Below, in pieces: positions 4,389-14,200 of a DNA stretch of 39,224 nucleotides. A program made the position numbers and the translations under genes. The notes beneath the pieces were generated by a model, which made no database searches, was not told the origin of the DNA, and saw nothing but the letters and a program-made list of their open reading frames with translations. The stretch is from a virus: IMG/VR virus record IMGVR_UViG_3300006916_000122, positions 1-39,224 of that record; one strand, 5' to 3'. Each line of letters starts with the position of its first letter. The first letter of the stretch is position 1.

Positions 4389-5243
4389 ATGATAGAGAAA
4401 GTAAAACGTAAAAGTATGGTCATCAGACCATCGGGACGTTCATCTGATTTTATCACTCCTTCTTTCGGCTACGGTTGTTTATTAGACTGTAGTTATTGCT
4501 ATATGAAAAGGCATACACCTAAAGGTCTTAGCATTGCAGAAAATACAAATGATATATTAACAGAAATCAACAATCATGCATTCTTTGCAACGGTAGATAA
4601 ACCGAATCAGACTGATCCTCAATATGTTACGTATGATATTGCATGCAATGAAGACTTTGCGTTACATGCCAAACATCACGAATGGGAAAATATATTCTCA
4701 TTCTTTAGAGACCATCCTATAGCAAAGGCAACACTTGCAACTAAGATAATTCCTGAAAGATTTCTTAGCTTTGATCCGCAACGCAAAGTTCGTATCAGAT
4801 TCAGTCTAATGCCCCAGAAGATCAGCTCAATACTTGAGCCTGAAACATCTGAAATTAAGGATAGACTGCTTGCTGTAGACAGGTTTATAGATGCAGGTTA
4901 TGATGTTCATTTGAATTTCTCTCCTGTTATATACTATGATGGTTGGGAAGAAGACTATGCGGAACTATTCTGCATGGTTGATAAGCATATAAGTAATAAA
5001 GAGATTGTGAAATCAGAGGTTATATTCTTAACTCATAATGTAGACAAGCATTCTTACAATTTACAGAATGGTATACCAGGTGAAAATATATTATGGACAC
5101 CTGATACTCAAGAAGAAAAAACTTCTGAGTACGGAGGCAAGAATATAAGATATAAGATCAGTATTAAATCTGGTCTTACTCGAAAGTTTAAAGAGCTTCA
5201 CAATGAACTGATTCCTTGGAACACAATAAGATATATATTCTAA
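4389..5243 (+). CDS. Radical SAM protein, spore photoproduct lyase-like
   Basis: The protein has the radical SAM cluster motif Cys-x3-Cys-x2-Cys at C30, C34 and C37 (YGCLLDCSYCYMKRH), with a tyrosine right after the third cysteine as in spore photoproduct lyase (SplB). C86 in YDIACNED sits where SplB has its hydrogen-donating cysteine (about 49 residues after the last cluster cysteine here, about 43 in Bacillus). The family repairs 5-thyminyl-5,6-dihydrothymine lesions in UV-damaged DNA using S-adenosylmethionine. At 284 residues it is shorter than SplB (about 340), lacking mainly N-terminal sequence. It could instead act on another substrate. The TAA overlaps the next ATG (TAATG). Confidence 0.75.
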   Translation: MIEKVKRKSMVIRPSGRSSDFITPSFGYGCLLDCSYCYMKRHTPKGLSIAENTNDILTEINNHAFFATVDKPNQTDPQYVTYDIACNEDFALHAKHHEWENIFSFFRDHPIAKATLATKIIPERFLSFDPQRKVRIRFSLMPQKISSILEPETSEIKDRLLAVDRFIDAGYDVHLNFSPVIYYDGWEEDYAELFCMVDKHISNKEIVKSEVIFLTHNVDKHSYNLQNGIPGENILWTPDTQEEKTSEYGGKNIRYKISIKSGLTRKFKELHNELIPWNTIRYIF

Positions 5244-5401
5244 TGGCAGGAAAAAAGTTATTGCTCTCCAAGAAAGAAATGGAGAAGGTTTATAATAGTA
5301 ATGATCGGTATGAAAAACAGCACGGATCATTTGATAGATTTTTAGCTGACCAGAAAAAATACTTTGATGGTCAAAATGTTAAGTATTCATTAATAGATTA
5401 A
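5243..5401 (+). CDS. 52-aa hypothetical protein
   Basis: The start ATG 5243 overlaps the stop of the radical SAM gene (TAATG), implying translational coupling. An in-frame ATG at 5216 would lie inside that gene and is less likely. The protein begins MAGKKLLLSKKEMEKVYNSN and is basic in front, then mixed, with tyrosine and aspartate (KKYFDGQNVKYSLID). No family is recognised. Confidence 0.5.
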   Translation: MAGKKLLLSKKEMEKVYNSNDRYEKQHGSFDRFLADQKKYFDGQNVKYSLID

Positions 5402-5403
5402 AT

Positions 5404-5607
5404 ATGAAAGCAAACAGAGTAGAATACAGCTTTTGCTTAATGAAATATGTAGGAGATACAAAACACCTGTTGACACAATCAGATGAGGTCTTTGAAGAAG
5501 AAGACGAATTTATGATGGCAAATATGGTGGAGGTTCTTAATCAGAACTCAGACAGTGGATGTAAATATGAACTAATAAAAATACCTAAGAGAAATAATGG
5601 TCAGTGA
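5404..5607 (+). CDS. 67-aa hypothetical protein
   Basis: A small protein (MKANRVEYSFCLMKYVGDTK at the start) with an acidic centre (DEVFEEEDEFMMANM) and a basic tail (IPKRNNGQ). The alternation at the N-terminus suggests beta strands packed on one helix. No family is recognised. It overlaps the DnaA-like gene by 11 bases, so the two are translationally linked. Confidence 0.5.
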   Translation: MKANRVEYSFCLMKYVGDTKHLLTQSDEVFEEEDEFMMANMVEVLNQNSDSGCKYELIKIPKRNNGQ

Positions 5608-6055
5608 ATTTGATAATTATAAATTGTACGAAATAATAGATGTAGTATGCGATACCCTTGGTGTAACCAAAGATCAGTTTTTGGGTACAAAAAGAGACCG
5701 ATTGTTTGTAGATGCAAGACGTATTGTGATAAACATAATGCTTAGAGAGGAGTCTGCATCTGTATCAAATACTGCAAGATCTATAAATAAAGATCATGCT
5801 ACAGCAGTGCATTATCGTAAGACTCATAGTGTTCTGTACTCATCAAATAATAGGTATAGAAATATTTACGATGTATGTGTAAAAAAGTACAAAGGAGAGT
5901 CCTATAAAACTCTTGAAGACTTTCTTAAGGTAGGTGATAAGTATAAAGAAGCTAAAGAAAAGCTAAAACTTCTTAATTCTGAAAACGCAGAACTTAGGTA
6001 TACTATTCTTAAACTTGAGAATAAGATCAGGCAACAACATTACGCAATAGTATGA
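5597..6055 (+). CDS. DnaA domain IV-like DNA-binding protein with C-terminal coiled coil
   Basis: Residues 8-82 resemble the DNA-binding domain IV of the replication initiator DnaA: a helix, LGVTKDQFLGTKRDR, ARRIVINIMLRE, and the signature NKDHATAVHYRKTH, equivalent to DnaA's DHTTV. The ATPase domains are absent. Residues 112-147 (KYKEAKEKLKLLNSENAELR...) form a heptad-like coiled coil, probably for dimerisation. It may bind DnaA-box-like sites to help start phage replication, compete with host DnaA, or regulate transcription. Its place in the early plus-strand operon fits any of these. It overlaps both neighbours. Confidence 0.75.
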   Translation: MVSEFDNYKLYEIIDVVCDTLGVTKDQFLGTKRDRLFVDARRIVINIMLREESASVSNTARSINKDHATAVHYRKTHSVLYSSNNRYRNIYDVCVKKYKGESYKTLEDFLKVGDKYKEAKEKLKLLNSENAELRYTILKLENKIRQQHYAIV

Positions 6056-6297
6056 TACCTTTAATATTATCAATTATGTTAAATGTAGACACTGGATCAA
6101 GCTATATACACGCTGTTCCTAGTATAAATAAAGATACTGTCTACGTTTACAATGGATATATGTGTGACATATTTATAGAAATGTGGCAGATAGCAGATCC
6201 TGAACAAAAAATAGAAGTGGTGAGTGACATAATACCTTACAGAAGAAGGTATATAAATCACCTAGAGACAATAAGTAATACTGCAAAATATAATTAA
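6052..6297 (+). CDS. 81-aa hypothetical protein with hydrophobic N-terminus
   Basis: The start overlaps the DnaA-like gene's stop as ATGA. The first 11 residues (MIPLILSIMLN) are hydrophobic, short for a membrane span but possibly a weak signal or a buried strand. Then come NGYMCDIFIEMWQIADP and a basic end (YRRRYINHLE). No family is recognised. Confidence 0.5.
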   Translation: MIPLILSIMLNVDTGSSYIHAVPSINKDTVYVYNGYMCDIFIEMWQIADPEQKIEVVSDIIPYRRRYINHLETISNTAKYN

Positions 6298-6298
6298 C

Positions 6299-6637
6299 AT
6301 GAGCAATTGGAAAGGATTACTTACCAAAGATAACATTGCCGATCTTACTTATGGAGATAGAGACAGCGATAGTCATAAAGCTTTTGCAAATAACTATCAG
6401 GTTATATATGCCGTAAATAAAGTAAGTGAAAGGTGGATGAAATGGTTAGAAGATGTTCAACCAATACCTACAAACAGCAAAGAAAAAACTGAGGTTTTAC
6501 AGGCTCTTACATGTGTTGTGGAGGATATTGAAATGCTTCAAGATGGTACATGGGAGCCAGATAAACACAGCTGTATGGTAATAATTGATAATTTAAAGAT
6601 TGTCATAGATTACATAGAAAAAACAAGGAGGGTTTAA
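6299..6637 (+). CDS. 112-aa helical protein, last gene of the plus-strand operon
   Basis: The start ATG lies one base after the previous stop. The protein (MSNWKGLLTKDNIADLTYGD ...) is mostly helical and acidic, with two cysteines and tryptophans (ERWMKWLEDVQP, EMLQDGTWEPDKHSC). No family is recognised. Its stop codon (6635-6637) lies in the loop of the terminator hairpin, so transcription of the operon ends immediately after it. Confidence 0.6.
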   Translation: MSNWKGLLTKDNIADLTYGDRDSDSHKAFANNYQVIYAVNKVSERWMKWLEDVQPIPTNSKEKTEVLQALTCVVEDIEMLQDGTWEPDKHSCMVIIDNLKIVIDYIEKTRRV

Positions 6638-6650
6638 CGACCCTCTTTTT
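6618..6650. terminator. Bidirectional rho-independent terminator between convergent operons
   Basis: GAGGGT (6628-6633) pairs with ACCCTC (6640-6645) around a 6-base loop. It is followed on the plus strand by TTTTT (6646-6650). On the minus strand the hairpin is followed, after CTTG, by six T's (A's at 6618-6623). It stands between the last plus-strand gene (ending 6637) and the last minus-strand gene (ending 6662), so it can stop transcription from both sides. Confidence 0.8.
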
Positions 6651-6661
6651 GTTGTTTACCG

Positions 6662-6829
6662 TTATTTCTTTTTTCTGTTTTTAGCTATCTTTTTAAAGGT
6701 CTTAGCAAGAGCTTTTGCTTTGCCTGTACACCCAGGTTTAGTAATAGGGGTACATTTTCCTTTAGTTCCTCTACGCTTGATAGAAGCAGCAGCTTTTTGA
6801 ATCCACTTATTATCTTTCTTGGTTGCCAT
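6662..6829 (-). CDS. 55-aa very basic protein, last gene of the virion operon
   Basis: The protein starts MATKKDNKWIQKAAASIKRR and continues GKCTPITKPGCTGKAKALAK, ending in a run of Lys and Arg. About one residue in three is Lys or Arg. The NKWIQKA start and the CTPITKPGCTGKAKALAKTF block recur in small proteins of many Bacteroidota phages, so I consider it real despite its length; the function is not established. The charge and the late-operon position suggest binding DNA, perhaps inside the capsid. The start lies five bases after the stop of the 1463-aa gene. The terminator follows. Confidence 0.75.
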   Translation of the reverse strand: MATKKDNKWIQKAAASIKRRGTKGKCTPITKPGCTGKAKALAKTFKKIAKNRKKK

Positions 6830-6834
6830 ACTTA

Positions 6835-9800
6835 TTAGTTTACAAAGTATTTAAGTCTTTCTTCTGGGTAGAAAAACATTTCAATATTGTTGGCAAATGG
6901 AATTTGCTTTTTTGTCCATACACCTAATTTAAGATCTCCTTTTCTACGTCCTGATTTATAAACAGAGAAGAAAGGGTCATCATTGAATGGTGATGGGTCT
7001 ATTGTATCTACAATTCCCAATAAACTATCTATTGTATTTACAGCAGCAGAAGGAGATTTTACAATCTTCATTACTTCTGTCATTTGCCACCCAGGAATAA
7101 AGATTCCAATTTCAGTAGATAATCTTGATAGCTGATATGCTGTCATATTCAATGCCCAATTATCATCATCATCTCCTGCAAGACCTGCTATTATAGTACC
7201 TAGACCTGTTACAACAAGGAAATAACCAACTTCTGTTAAAGTACGTCTGATGTTTGCTTTTTTCCAATCGGGTAGTTCATTGTAAACTTCTTTAGCGGCA
7301 GCAAATGTATATTGGTCTGACTTCAATTCATTCTTCAATTGCTCGAAAAATTTGAATGTGGTAATATAACCGCCTTCTACATCTTGCTCTAGAGACCAGT
7401 TGTAATAATGGTTTTCAAATCTCCTGTTAAATCCAGGCTTCAACCACTTACGATATAACATACCGAGACGACCAACTGCTTTTTTCTGAGCTGCTGCTCT
7501 GTCTGTTACGTTATAGATACCATGCAACCTTTGGTTTACAGCTTTTGCTTTAAGCTTAAATGCTATCATATCATCTTTGGTAAATTCTTTACCGTTAAGA
7601 TTTTTGATACCGTCTTTAATGATCAAACGATTATTCTTTACTTCAAAAGCTTCATACATCGGTATCTCTTTACCGTTTGCATCAAGAACTTTTTTATTGT
7701 GTGCCATTGCAAGTGCCATACGACTTTGCATCTGATGCTCACCAACGTGATTTAAAAAGAATATTGTAGAACTGTCAAACATTCTACCCCATCTGTTACG
7801 GTCAGTATTTACACTACGTGTTCTGCTTTCATGGTCTTGTAAAACATCAAATTTTTCAAGAAATAATCTAAGTTTATTTGACGATTCTGTTTTTCCTATA
7901 TCTCCTGAAAGACCTAAAACGCCATCCTTTGCTTGCCAATATGCTTTACGAGCAAAATTAAGATCATCTTGATTTACATATTCTTTAGCAAATGCTTCTT
8001 CACGTATTAGAACATTACCTAATAGAACGTTAGAGATACCTGAATAAACATTGAATGCAAGACCGTTTATTGCAGTATACTTGGCAAGAGCATCTGCTGC
8101 TTTTGCTACATCAATACCCATTAAAGAACCTTCATTATCTTTAAGTTCTCCATAAAGTATCATATTCATATAGTCAGTATATCTTTCCAATGCTCTACCG
8201 CCAGTAGACTCTAATGCACCATTCTTACTAAAGACTTTTCTTTCTGCTATAACATCCCTACCTATTTCAACTATGTCTATAACTTTAGTAAGTTCTTTGT
8301 GTCGTGTAGCCATGTCAGCAAACATTATCATATTGGCTGTAGTGTCCATAGAAAGATCGGACATGTTTTCCAACTCGTTTGTATAGAATATAGGAATCTC
8401 CTTTATAGGATTACCAGCTTCGTCAGTACGTGTACTACCAAAAGCAGTATCATCTTCTCGTCTAACAAAAGCATCTCTAAGTGCTTCAGGCAATGTTCTT
8501 TTAGGATCTGTTTTTATTCTTTCAACAAGGTCTTTTCTTATTTGAGGGGCTAACATGCTTATAGCAATATCATCAGGCATATGAGAGGTAAGCTCTTTTT
8601 TAAGCTTCATTATAGTATCATAATAAGCTTTTTGATCCTTGGTCATTTTTGCAAAAGCATTGTTTCCGTAAATAGATTTTTTAGGTGTAGAAAATTCTCT
8701 TCTGTATGATACGTTACCCATTATATCTTTTATGTAACGTTCATTAAACCATTCGGTATACATTTCTGCAGCCTTTGCTTTCTGTATTGCTATTTGTTTT
8801 TTGTCTCTTTTTTCGGTAACAATACGATTGTAAATCTCTTCTCTTTTTGCTTTAGCAATTTCTTTCCATTGAGGGTTAGGGTCAGTATTTGCAGCAAACC
8901 ATTTACCAATTTCTTGATTGTAATCGTTAAGTTGTGCTGCATCTAAAGTGTTTTTAACAGCATTGTTGGCATTTACTATTTGATTTTTAAGATTGTTGTT
9001 TCCTATATTATTTTTTACATATTCTTTTTTATTCTCTAAAAATCTTATACTTGCTTCAACAGATCCAGAATCAGATCTTTTAGGGATTCTAGTATAATCA
9101 TATGGTGAGATTACTGCAGTGTTCTTTTCATTGATGTCAAATGGCTTTACTTTTCCTGATCTTATATTTGCTATCTGATCATCAATTTTGGAAACGATAC
9201 TATCAATGTTAGCATTTGTAGGAACAACCCACATTCCATATCTAGCATTCAATGAAGAGAAGAAATCATCTTTTGCTTCATCAAATTTTGACTGATTAAA
9301 TTCTGTTATAAAAAATCCTGTAGGCTTACCGTCTTTCATTTCGTACATGAAATCAGTATTTGGATTACCAGATTTTTTAAGTTTAGCGTCAGCCTCAAGA
9401 AGATCTTTCATTATTTCATCAAGATCAAAAGCTGCTTTTTCAATATGCTGCTTTACAAGTCTATCTGTAAGACCTAAAAGATCATCAGTACTTTCAGCCA
9501 TAGAATCAAACCATCTTCTTATGAGTGGTATATCACGATTTGTAGACTCAGCATTTTCCATAAGCTGAGTAATCATTTCGTTTACTTTGAAATCAGCATC
9601 AGGCTCACCTTCAAATCTTCTTTCAAGAAATGGTCTGAAAGAACCTATGAATATACTTTTTGAATATTTATCATAGTTTGTTTTCATAGAGGTCATACCT
9701 CCCATAATATTATTTAAAGACTGTATGACTTTATCCATTTGTTGAATACGGGCATTTTTAGAAATACCAGTTTCATCATATGAGTTCGGGTCTTCCCTCA

Positions 9801-11226
9801 TCAAAATATTTCTATGCTCTATTGTTTCAGAAAGCAATGATTCAACTATAGGACGATATGCTTCTATGTAGTTTTTTAAATCTCTCATTGTTCCACCGAA
9901 CTCACCAAGATTTTCATCATAGACACCTTCTTCAAAACCTGCTCTTACAGCAGATATTCTATCGATCAGCTGATTAGCTTCAGCTTCAGCGTTTTCAATA
10001 AAATAGATTATACCTTGAGTAGTAGCATTTTCATTAAGAGCATTTAGCATTTTTCCTCTTAGCTCTTTTTTCTTACCTACATATGTACCTCTTTGCCTGT
10101 GTAGTTGTATTTTTTTATTGATAGCAGATATAGAATCTTTCAATTCTTTATGCATGCCATCATAGATCTTACTGTTATTAAAGTCTTCAGCATTCAACTG
10201 AAAGAAAGTTCCCTTTTCTGTAGCTTTGTCAAGCTCCTCTTTAATTCTACTAGAGTCTTCAAGAGCCTCTGTAGCAATCTGATCAAGACCTTCACGAATA
10301 CGTCTTTCTTTTGCTTTGTTTCCAAATACAAATAATTGTTTAAGTGCATTCCATAATTTCATAAGCATGGATTTTTCGGCAGGTGTTACTCCGACAGCTT
10401 TATTTATAAGCGAGTCAGTAAACATCTTACCTACTATCTCCATACGAACTTTGTCCATATCTCCGTCATACTCATCAATGTACTCTTGAGAGTATTGTTG
10501 CCAATAAGAGGTGCTTTCTATATTATTAAGAGCATCCTGTATTCTAGGGTCATTCTTAAGAGCAATAGTAATGAAGTGACCGACCTCTTCAGGAAGTGTA
10601 TCCATACGTGCAGCACCTTCTTTTACAGCAATACTTTTACGTAAAAGGTCTGCTACTGCATTTGCACGTAAAGGCTTTTTATATTTTTTCTCATACCACT
10701 CCTTGTATTCTCTAAAGTCTACCAGATCAATACCAAGATCGTGCATGATCTTTTTCATCTTACCATCAAGCTCAGAATCAGGAAGACGTTCTTCCATAGT
10801 ATTTATCTGCCTATAGTTAGCACTGAAAGGATTGTATTTTCTACCGTTCTTAGTAATAAAGTAACCGCTTCCTGTACGTGTAGGCTTGAGACTATAACCT
10901 AGCTTTTGAAGTTTCGGTCTTAGTATACCAGGATTAATTTGAGAACTAAAGAAACCTTGGTTGTTTGCATTATACTGCATTGCAAGTTTTCTAACCTCTC
11001 TTGCATTAGATTGAAAAAACGCAGGCTCTTGTTTAACTTCAGGAGCAGATGGAGCCATAGTTGACGTATCGAATGCAGATATTTCAGATGCTGTAGGAAA
11101 TTTTTCTACACCGTTTAAATCCTGCCACAAAGAAACTTTAGCCATTAATATCGCAGGAGGCATTGAGACTTGAGGTACAAGCTTTTTAAAAGCAGGACTA
11201 TTTATATTTACACAATTGTTTGCCAT
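6835..11226 (-). CDS. 1463-aa virion cargo/ejection protein with degenerate zincin motif
   Basis: A very large protein placed directly after the RNA polymerase gene (4-base gap), as cargo proteins are in crAss-like phages. Residues 213-218 read EEVGHF in a helix (DTLPEEVGHFITIAL): the layout of a zincin HExxH site with the first histidine replaced by glutamate. The middle (about 340-900) is helical and charged. The C-terminal third has a conserved-looking block (QRLHGIYNVTD, then WLKPGFNRRFENHYYNW). One hydrophobic segment near residues 1325-1345 (GYFLVVTGLGTIIAGLAG) could span a membrane. Probably packaged and ejected with the genome; a role in forming a passage through the inner membrane is inference. 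Confidence 0.65.
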   Translation of the reverse strand: MANNCVNINSPAFKKLVPQVSMPPAILMAKVSLWQDLNGVEKFPTASEISAFDTSTMAPSAPEVKQEPAFFQSNAREVRKLAMQYNANNQGFFSSQINPGILRPKLQKLGYSLKPTRTGSGYFITKNGRKYNPFSANYRQINTMEERLPDSELDGKMKKIMHDLGIDLVDFREYKEWYEKKYKKPLRANAVADLLRKSIAVKEGAARMDTLPEEVGHFITIALKNDPRIQDALNNIESTSYWQQYSQEYIDEYDGDMDKVRMEIVGKMFTDSLINKAVGVTPAEKSMLMKLWNALKQLFVFGNKAKERRIREGLDQIATEALEDSSRIKEELDKATEKGTFFQLNAEDFNNSKIYDGMHKELKDSISAINKKIQLHRQRGTYVGKKKELRGKMLNALNENATTQGIIYFIENAEAEANQLIDRISAVRAGFEEGVYDENLGEFGGTMRDLKNYIEAYRPIVESLLSETIEHRNILMREDPNSYDETGISKNARIQQMDKVIQSLNNIMGGMTSMKTNYDKYSKSIFIGSFRPFLERRFEGEPDADFKVNEMITQLMENAESTNRDIPLIRRWFDSMAESTDDLLGLTDRLVKQHIEKAAFDLDEIMKDLLEADAKLKKSGNPNTDFMYEMKDGKPTGFFITEFNQSKFDEAKDDFFSSLNARYGMWVVPTNANIDSIVSKIDDQIANIRSGKVKPFDINEKNTAVISPYDYTRIPKRSDSGSVEASIRFLENKKEYVKNNIGNNNLKNQIVNANNAVKNTLDAAQLNDYNQEIGKWFAANTDPNPQWKEIAKAKREEIYNRIVTEKRDKKQIAIQKAKAAEMYTEWFNERYIKDIMGNVSYRREFSTPKKSIYGNNAFAKMTKDQKAYYDTIMKLKKELTSHMPDDIAISMLAPQIRKDLVERIKTDPKRTLPEALRDAFVRREDDTAFGSTRTDEAGNPIKEIPIFYTNELENMSDLSMDTTANMIMFADMATRHKELTKVIDIVEIGRDVIAERKVFSKNGALESTGGRALERYTDYMNMILYGELKDNEGSLMGIDVAKAADALAKYTAINGLAFNVYSGISNVLLGNVLIREEAFAKEYVNQDDLNFARKAYWQAKDGVLGLSGDIGKTESSNKLRLFLEKFDVLQDHESRTRSVNTDRNRWGRMFDSSTIFFLNHVGEHQMQSRMALAMAHNKKVLDANGKEIPMYEAFEVKNNRLIIKDGIKNLNGKEFTKDDMIAFKLKAKAVNQRLHGIYNVTDRAAAQKKAVGRLGMLYRKWLKPGFNRRFENHYYNWSLEQDVEGGYITTFKFFEQLKNELKSDQYTFAAAKEVYNELPDWKKANIRRTLTEVGYFLVVTGLGTIIAGLAGDDDDNWALNMTAYQLSRLSTEIGIFIPGWQMTEVMKIVKSPSAAVNTIDSLLGIVDTIDPSPFNDDPFFSVYKSGRRKGDLKLGVWTKKQIPFANNIEMFFYPEERLKYFVN

Positions 11227-11230
11227 TTTA

Positions 11231-14200
11231 TTATTTTAAGCAGTGCATTAACTTTTCTTGTTCAGCTCTTGAAGCAGCATTAAATTCATCCATTGAAAGT
11301 AAGAAAGGACTATCAAGATTATCATTGATTGTTTTCAATTGTTCTTCTGTAATTGTCAATTTAGATTGCTGCATATCAGAAGGTTGTGCTTGAACAGAAT
11401 CTCCTAACTCAGTTGCTAAATTACCAAACATTGCTTGGGTATCTCCTGTAACTTCAGTTCCTGTTTCGATACCAGAAGGTAATTCTTCCTCTACTGTTGT
11501 TACCTCTTCAGATACTCCAGCATTTTTAGATGATACCATTACAAGCTTGTCAGTAGGTCTTGACACAGCAACATATAGAGATTGGTTTTTAGCTTTAATA
11601 GATCCTCTATTGGAAGGTCCCATAATGTTGTCTTCCATAGTATATACATTTTTATAAGTAGATCCTTGTGCCTTATGAGAAGTAATAGCATAACCGTGTT
11701 CTAAGTTTGCAAACTTTGCTTTTAAACCATATGCTAATTGACCATCTGTTCTGAATAACTTAGATACTTCGTTATTAAAATGGTTTCGACCTTCTTCTGA
11801 AATAACCATTATATTCTCTAATATTTTACCATCTTCATCTTTAAGAGTGAGAGTTTCTACATTAAATTCACCTTCAAAAGATCTGCTGCCTTTTGCTTTA
11901 GAGTAAACAGTTACTTTTACTCTTACGTTTTTAGGCTTTGTAGCATCAAGTATTATAAAGTCTTCGCTATTGTGAAAAATAATGTCTTCACTGTCTCTAC
12001 TGTTTTCAGGATTGTATGAATCATAAGCAGTCATAATTTCCCCAGGAATAAACCTTTCTGTGTTTGCTCTATCTCCAAATAGCTTGGCTCTAATTTTTGC
12101 ATTAAGAGACTTAACACTTTGAGAATTGTCATTATTCTGGTTATTGAAAGTTACGATCTTAACATGATTTACATCCTCATTAGCTTCATTTAAGTCAGTT
12201 ATAAAATCATTTAAAGCTTTCTCTTCACTGGATTCCCATAAAATTTTTGATCCGCTTACAGGGTCTACACTGTTCACTCTATCTGATTCTTGAATAGGAT
12301 TAGCAACTCTATTTACATCGTTCTCAGCATTTTCAGCAATTTTAGTACCTATACCTATAATAGGTGAACCAGCAGCCTGACGCATTTTTTCAGTAAGCTC
12401 ATAACCTTTAGCATCTTTAAACGCTATACTATCGGAGTCTTGCCCTACAGGTGGTAACTGAGCTGGGTCTCCCATAAATATTATTTTACTTTTAGAGTGA
12501 GAAAGCTTTAATATTTCTTCATACATCTCATCAGAAACCATAGATGTTTCATCGATTATAACAAGATCATAAGGCTGTGTCATAGGAAAATCACCGCTTC
12601 TTCTTGCAAATTCATCTGCTTTAAATTCACCAGTTGTTTCATCCAGCTTAATAGCTAATGCAGAAGCAATTGTTTTAGTTTGTACTTGTGTACGATCAGG
12701 ATACTTACCGTTGGTCTTTAAAGATTTGTCAAGAACTTTTTTAGCTTTATGAGAAGGTGCTATAGCAAGAACTTTTGCAAAACTGTACCCTTCTTTATTC
12801 TGACCTAATGTTTCAACAATTTTCTTTATAATGGTTGTCTTACCTGTACCACCCTTACCTGTAAGCAAGAATGTTTTTTCACCAGACTCTAAGAAATCAA
12901 CAATTTGATCAATTGCTTCTCTCTGACCTTTGTTTGCAAATACTCCAGGGAAAAGTTCATATATAGTATCACCTTCTTCTTGTTGAAGTGTTACAGGCTC
13001 TACAGTAGGTTGTACTTCCTCTGCTATAGGAGCTTCTGCCATATTGATGATCTCATTTATAGTATTGATGGTCTGCGCTTTAACATTCATGTTTATTGCA
13101 GCCATTTCAACACCGAACTGATCAAGAGTATTTCTAAGCTCCTGCTTTACTTTTGTTTGCTGTTCTGGTGTCATTCTTTTGAATGCTATAGCAAGAGGGT
13201 GCGTAGGATCAACAGGAGCAGACGTATCATAATTATGCAAAGACTCAAGAATCTCACTATTTGGATCACCAAGAAGTTGACCTACTGCAAAGCCTAACTC
13301 TGAAGCTGATGCAGTCTCAGTTGCTTTTAATTCAGGAGTTGACTTTGTAACATAATCACCAATACGTGATATCATAGGTGCTCCAGTTCCAACAAGACTA
13401 AAATCAGTTTCAATTATTTCATTTTTAATTCCTAATCTAGGAACTTCAACATAAATAAAATCTCCTGTATCTGGATCTTTACCCGTATGTTCCAACAAAA
13501 GTGTACGAGTAATTTCTGAGATAGGCTCCTTATATGAAATTTTTATGTATTTAGAAGGTTTTCTTTTCTCAATAGGACTCTTTTTTTGTTGAATAATCTC
13601 CTCCAATCTATCTGATAAAATAACACTTTCAGGAGCTACTTGTACGGCTATATTGTTGTTCTTATCTCTGTATGGAGGTGTTGTATCTTTTCCTAATAAC
13701 ATGTTAGGAATAGGAAGCGTAGTAAAGAAGTTTCTTACAACTTGAGCTGTAATGTCCGGTATTATAGTTTTGACCTTATTTACATCATCGTGAATTTTTT
13801 CAAATTCTTTTTTCAGATAATCAGTATAGCTAATATTAGGATCTTCATGCATTTCAGATATGAAGCTTGTAGGTATAATATCAGAAAACGAAGAAGATCC
13901 GTAAACATAACCAGAATGAGCAAAGCTGTATTTAGCAAGCTCTAAAGCAATTTCTCTTTCTGTTTCATCACTTGATTCCAACATTGAGGTCCAGATATCT
14001 CTGAGTTCCTGCTTATGTGTATCAACAAGACCTGATGTATTAAACGTTAAAATATCAAACCCGCTTAATTCTTTAGATGGTTGTACTACAAATCTATTTA
14101 AGAATAGTTTATAAGGACTGTCTGGGTTATCAGAAAGATATGTATTTATTTTAGAAGGTAATTCTTTAGATATAGAAGAAAGGACATCAGGAGAATGTGA

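Noticed and set aside
12905-13297. A 130-codon plus-strand frame opposite the giant gene
   Set aside because: It lies inside the coding sequence for the helicase part, has Cys/Tyr/Phe/Arg-rich shadow composition, and lacks a leader or motif. The same holds for other plus-strand frames over 6835-38900, for example 14805-15245.
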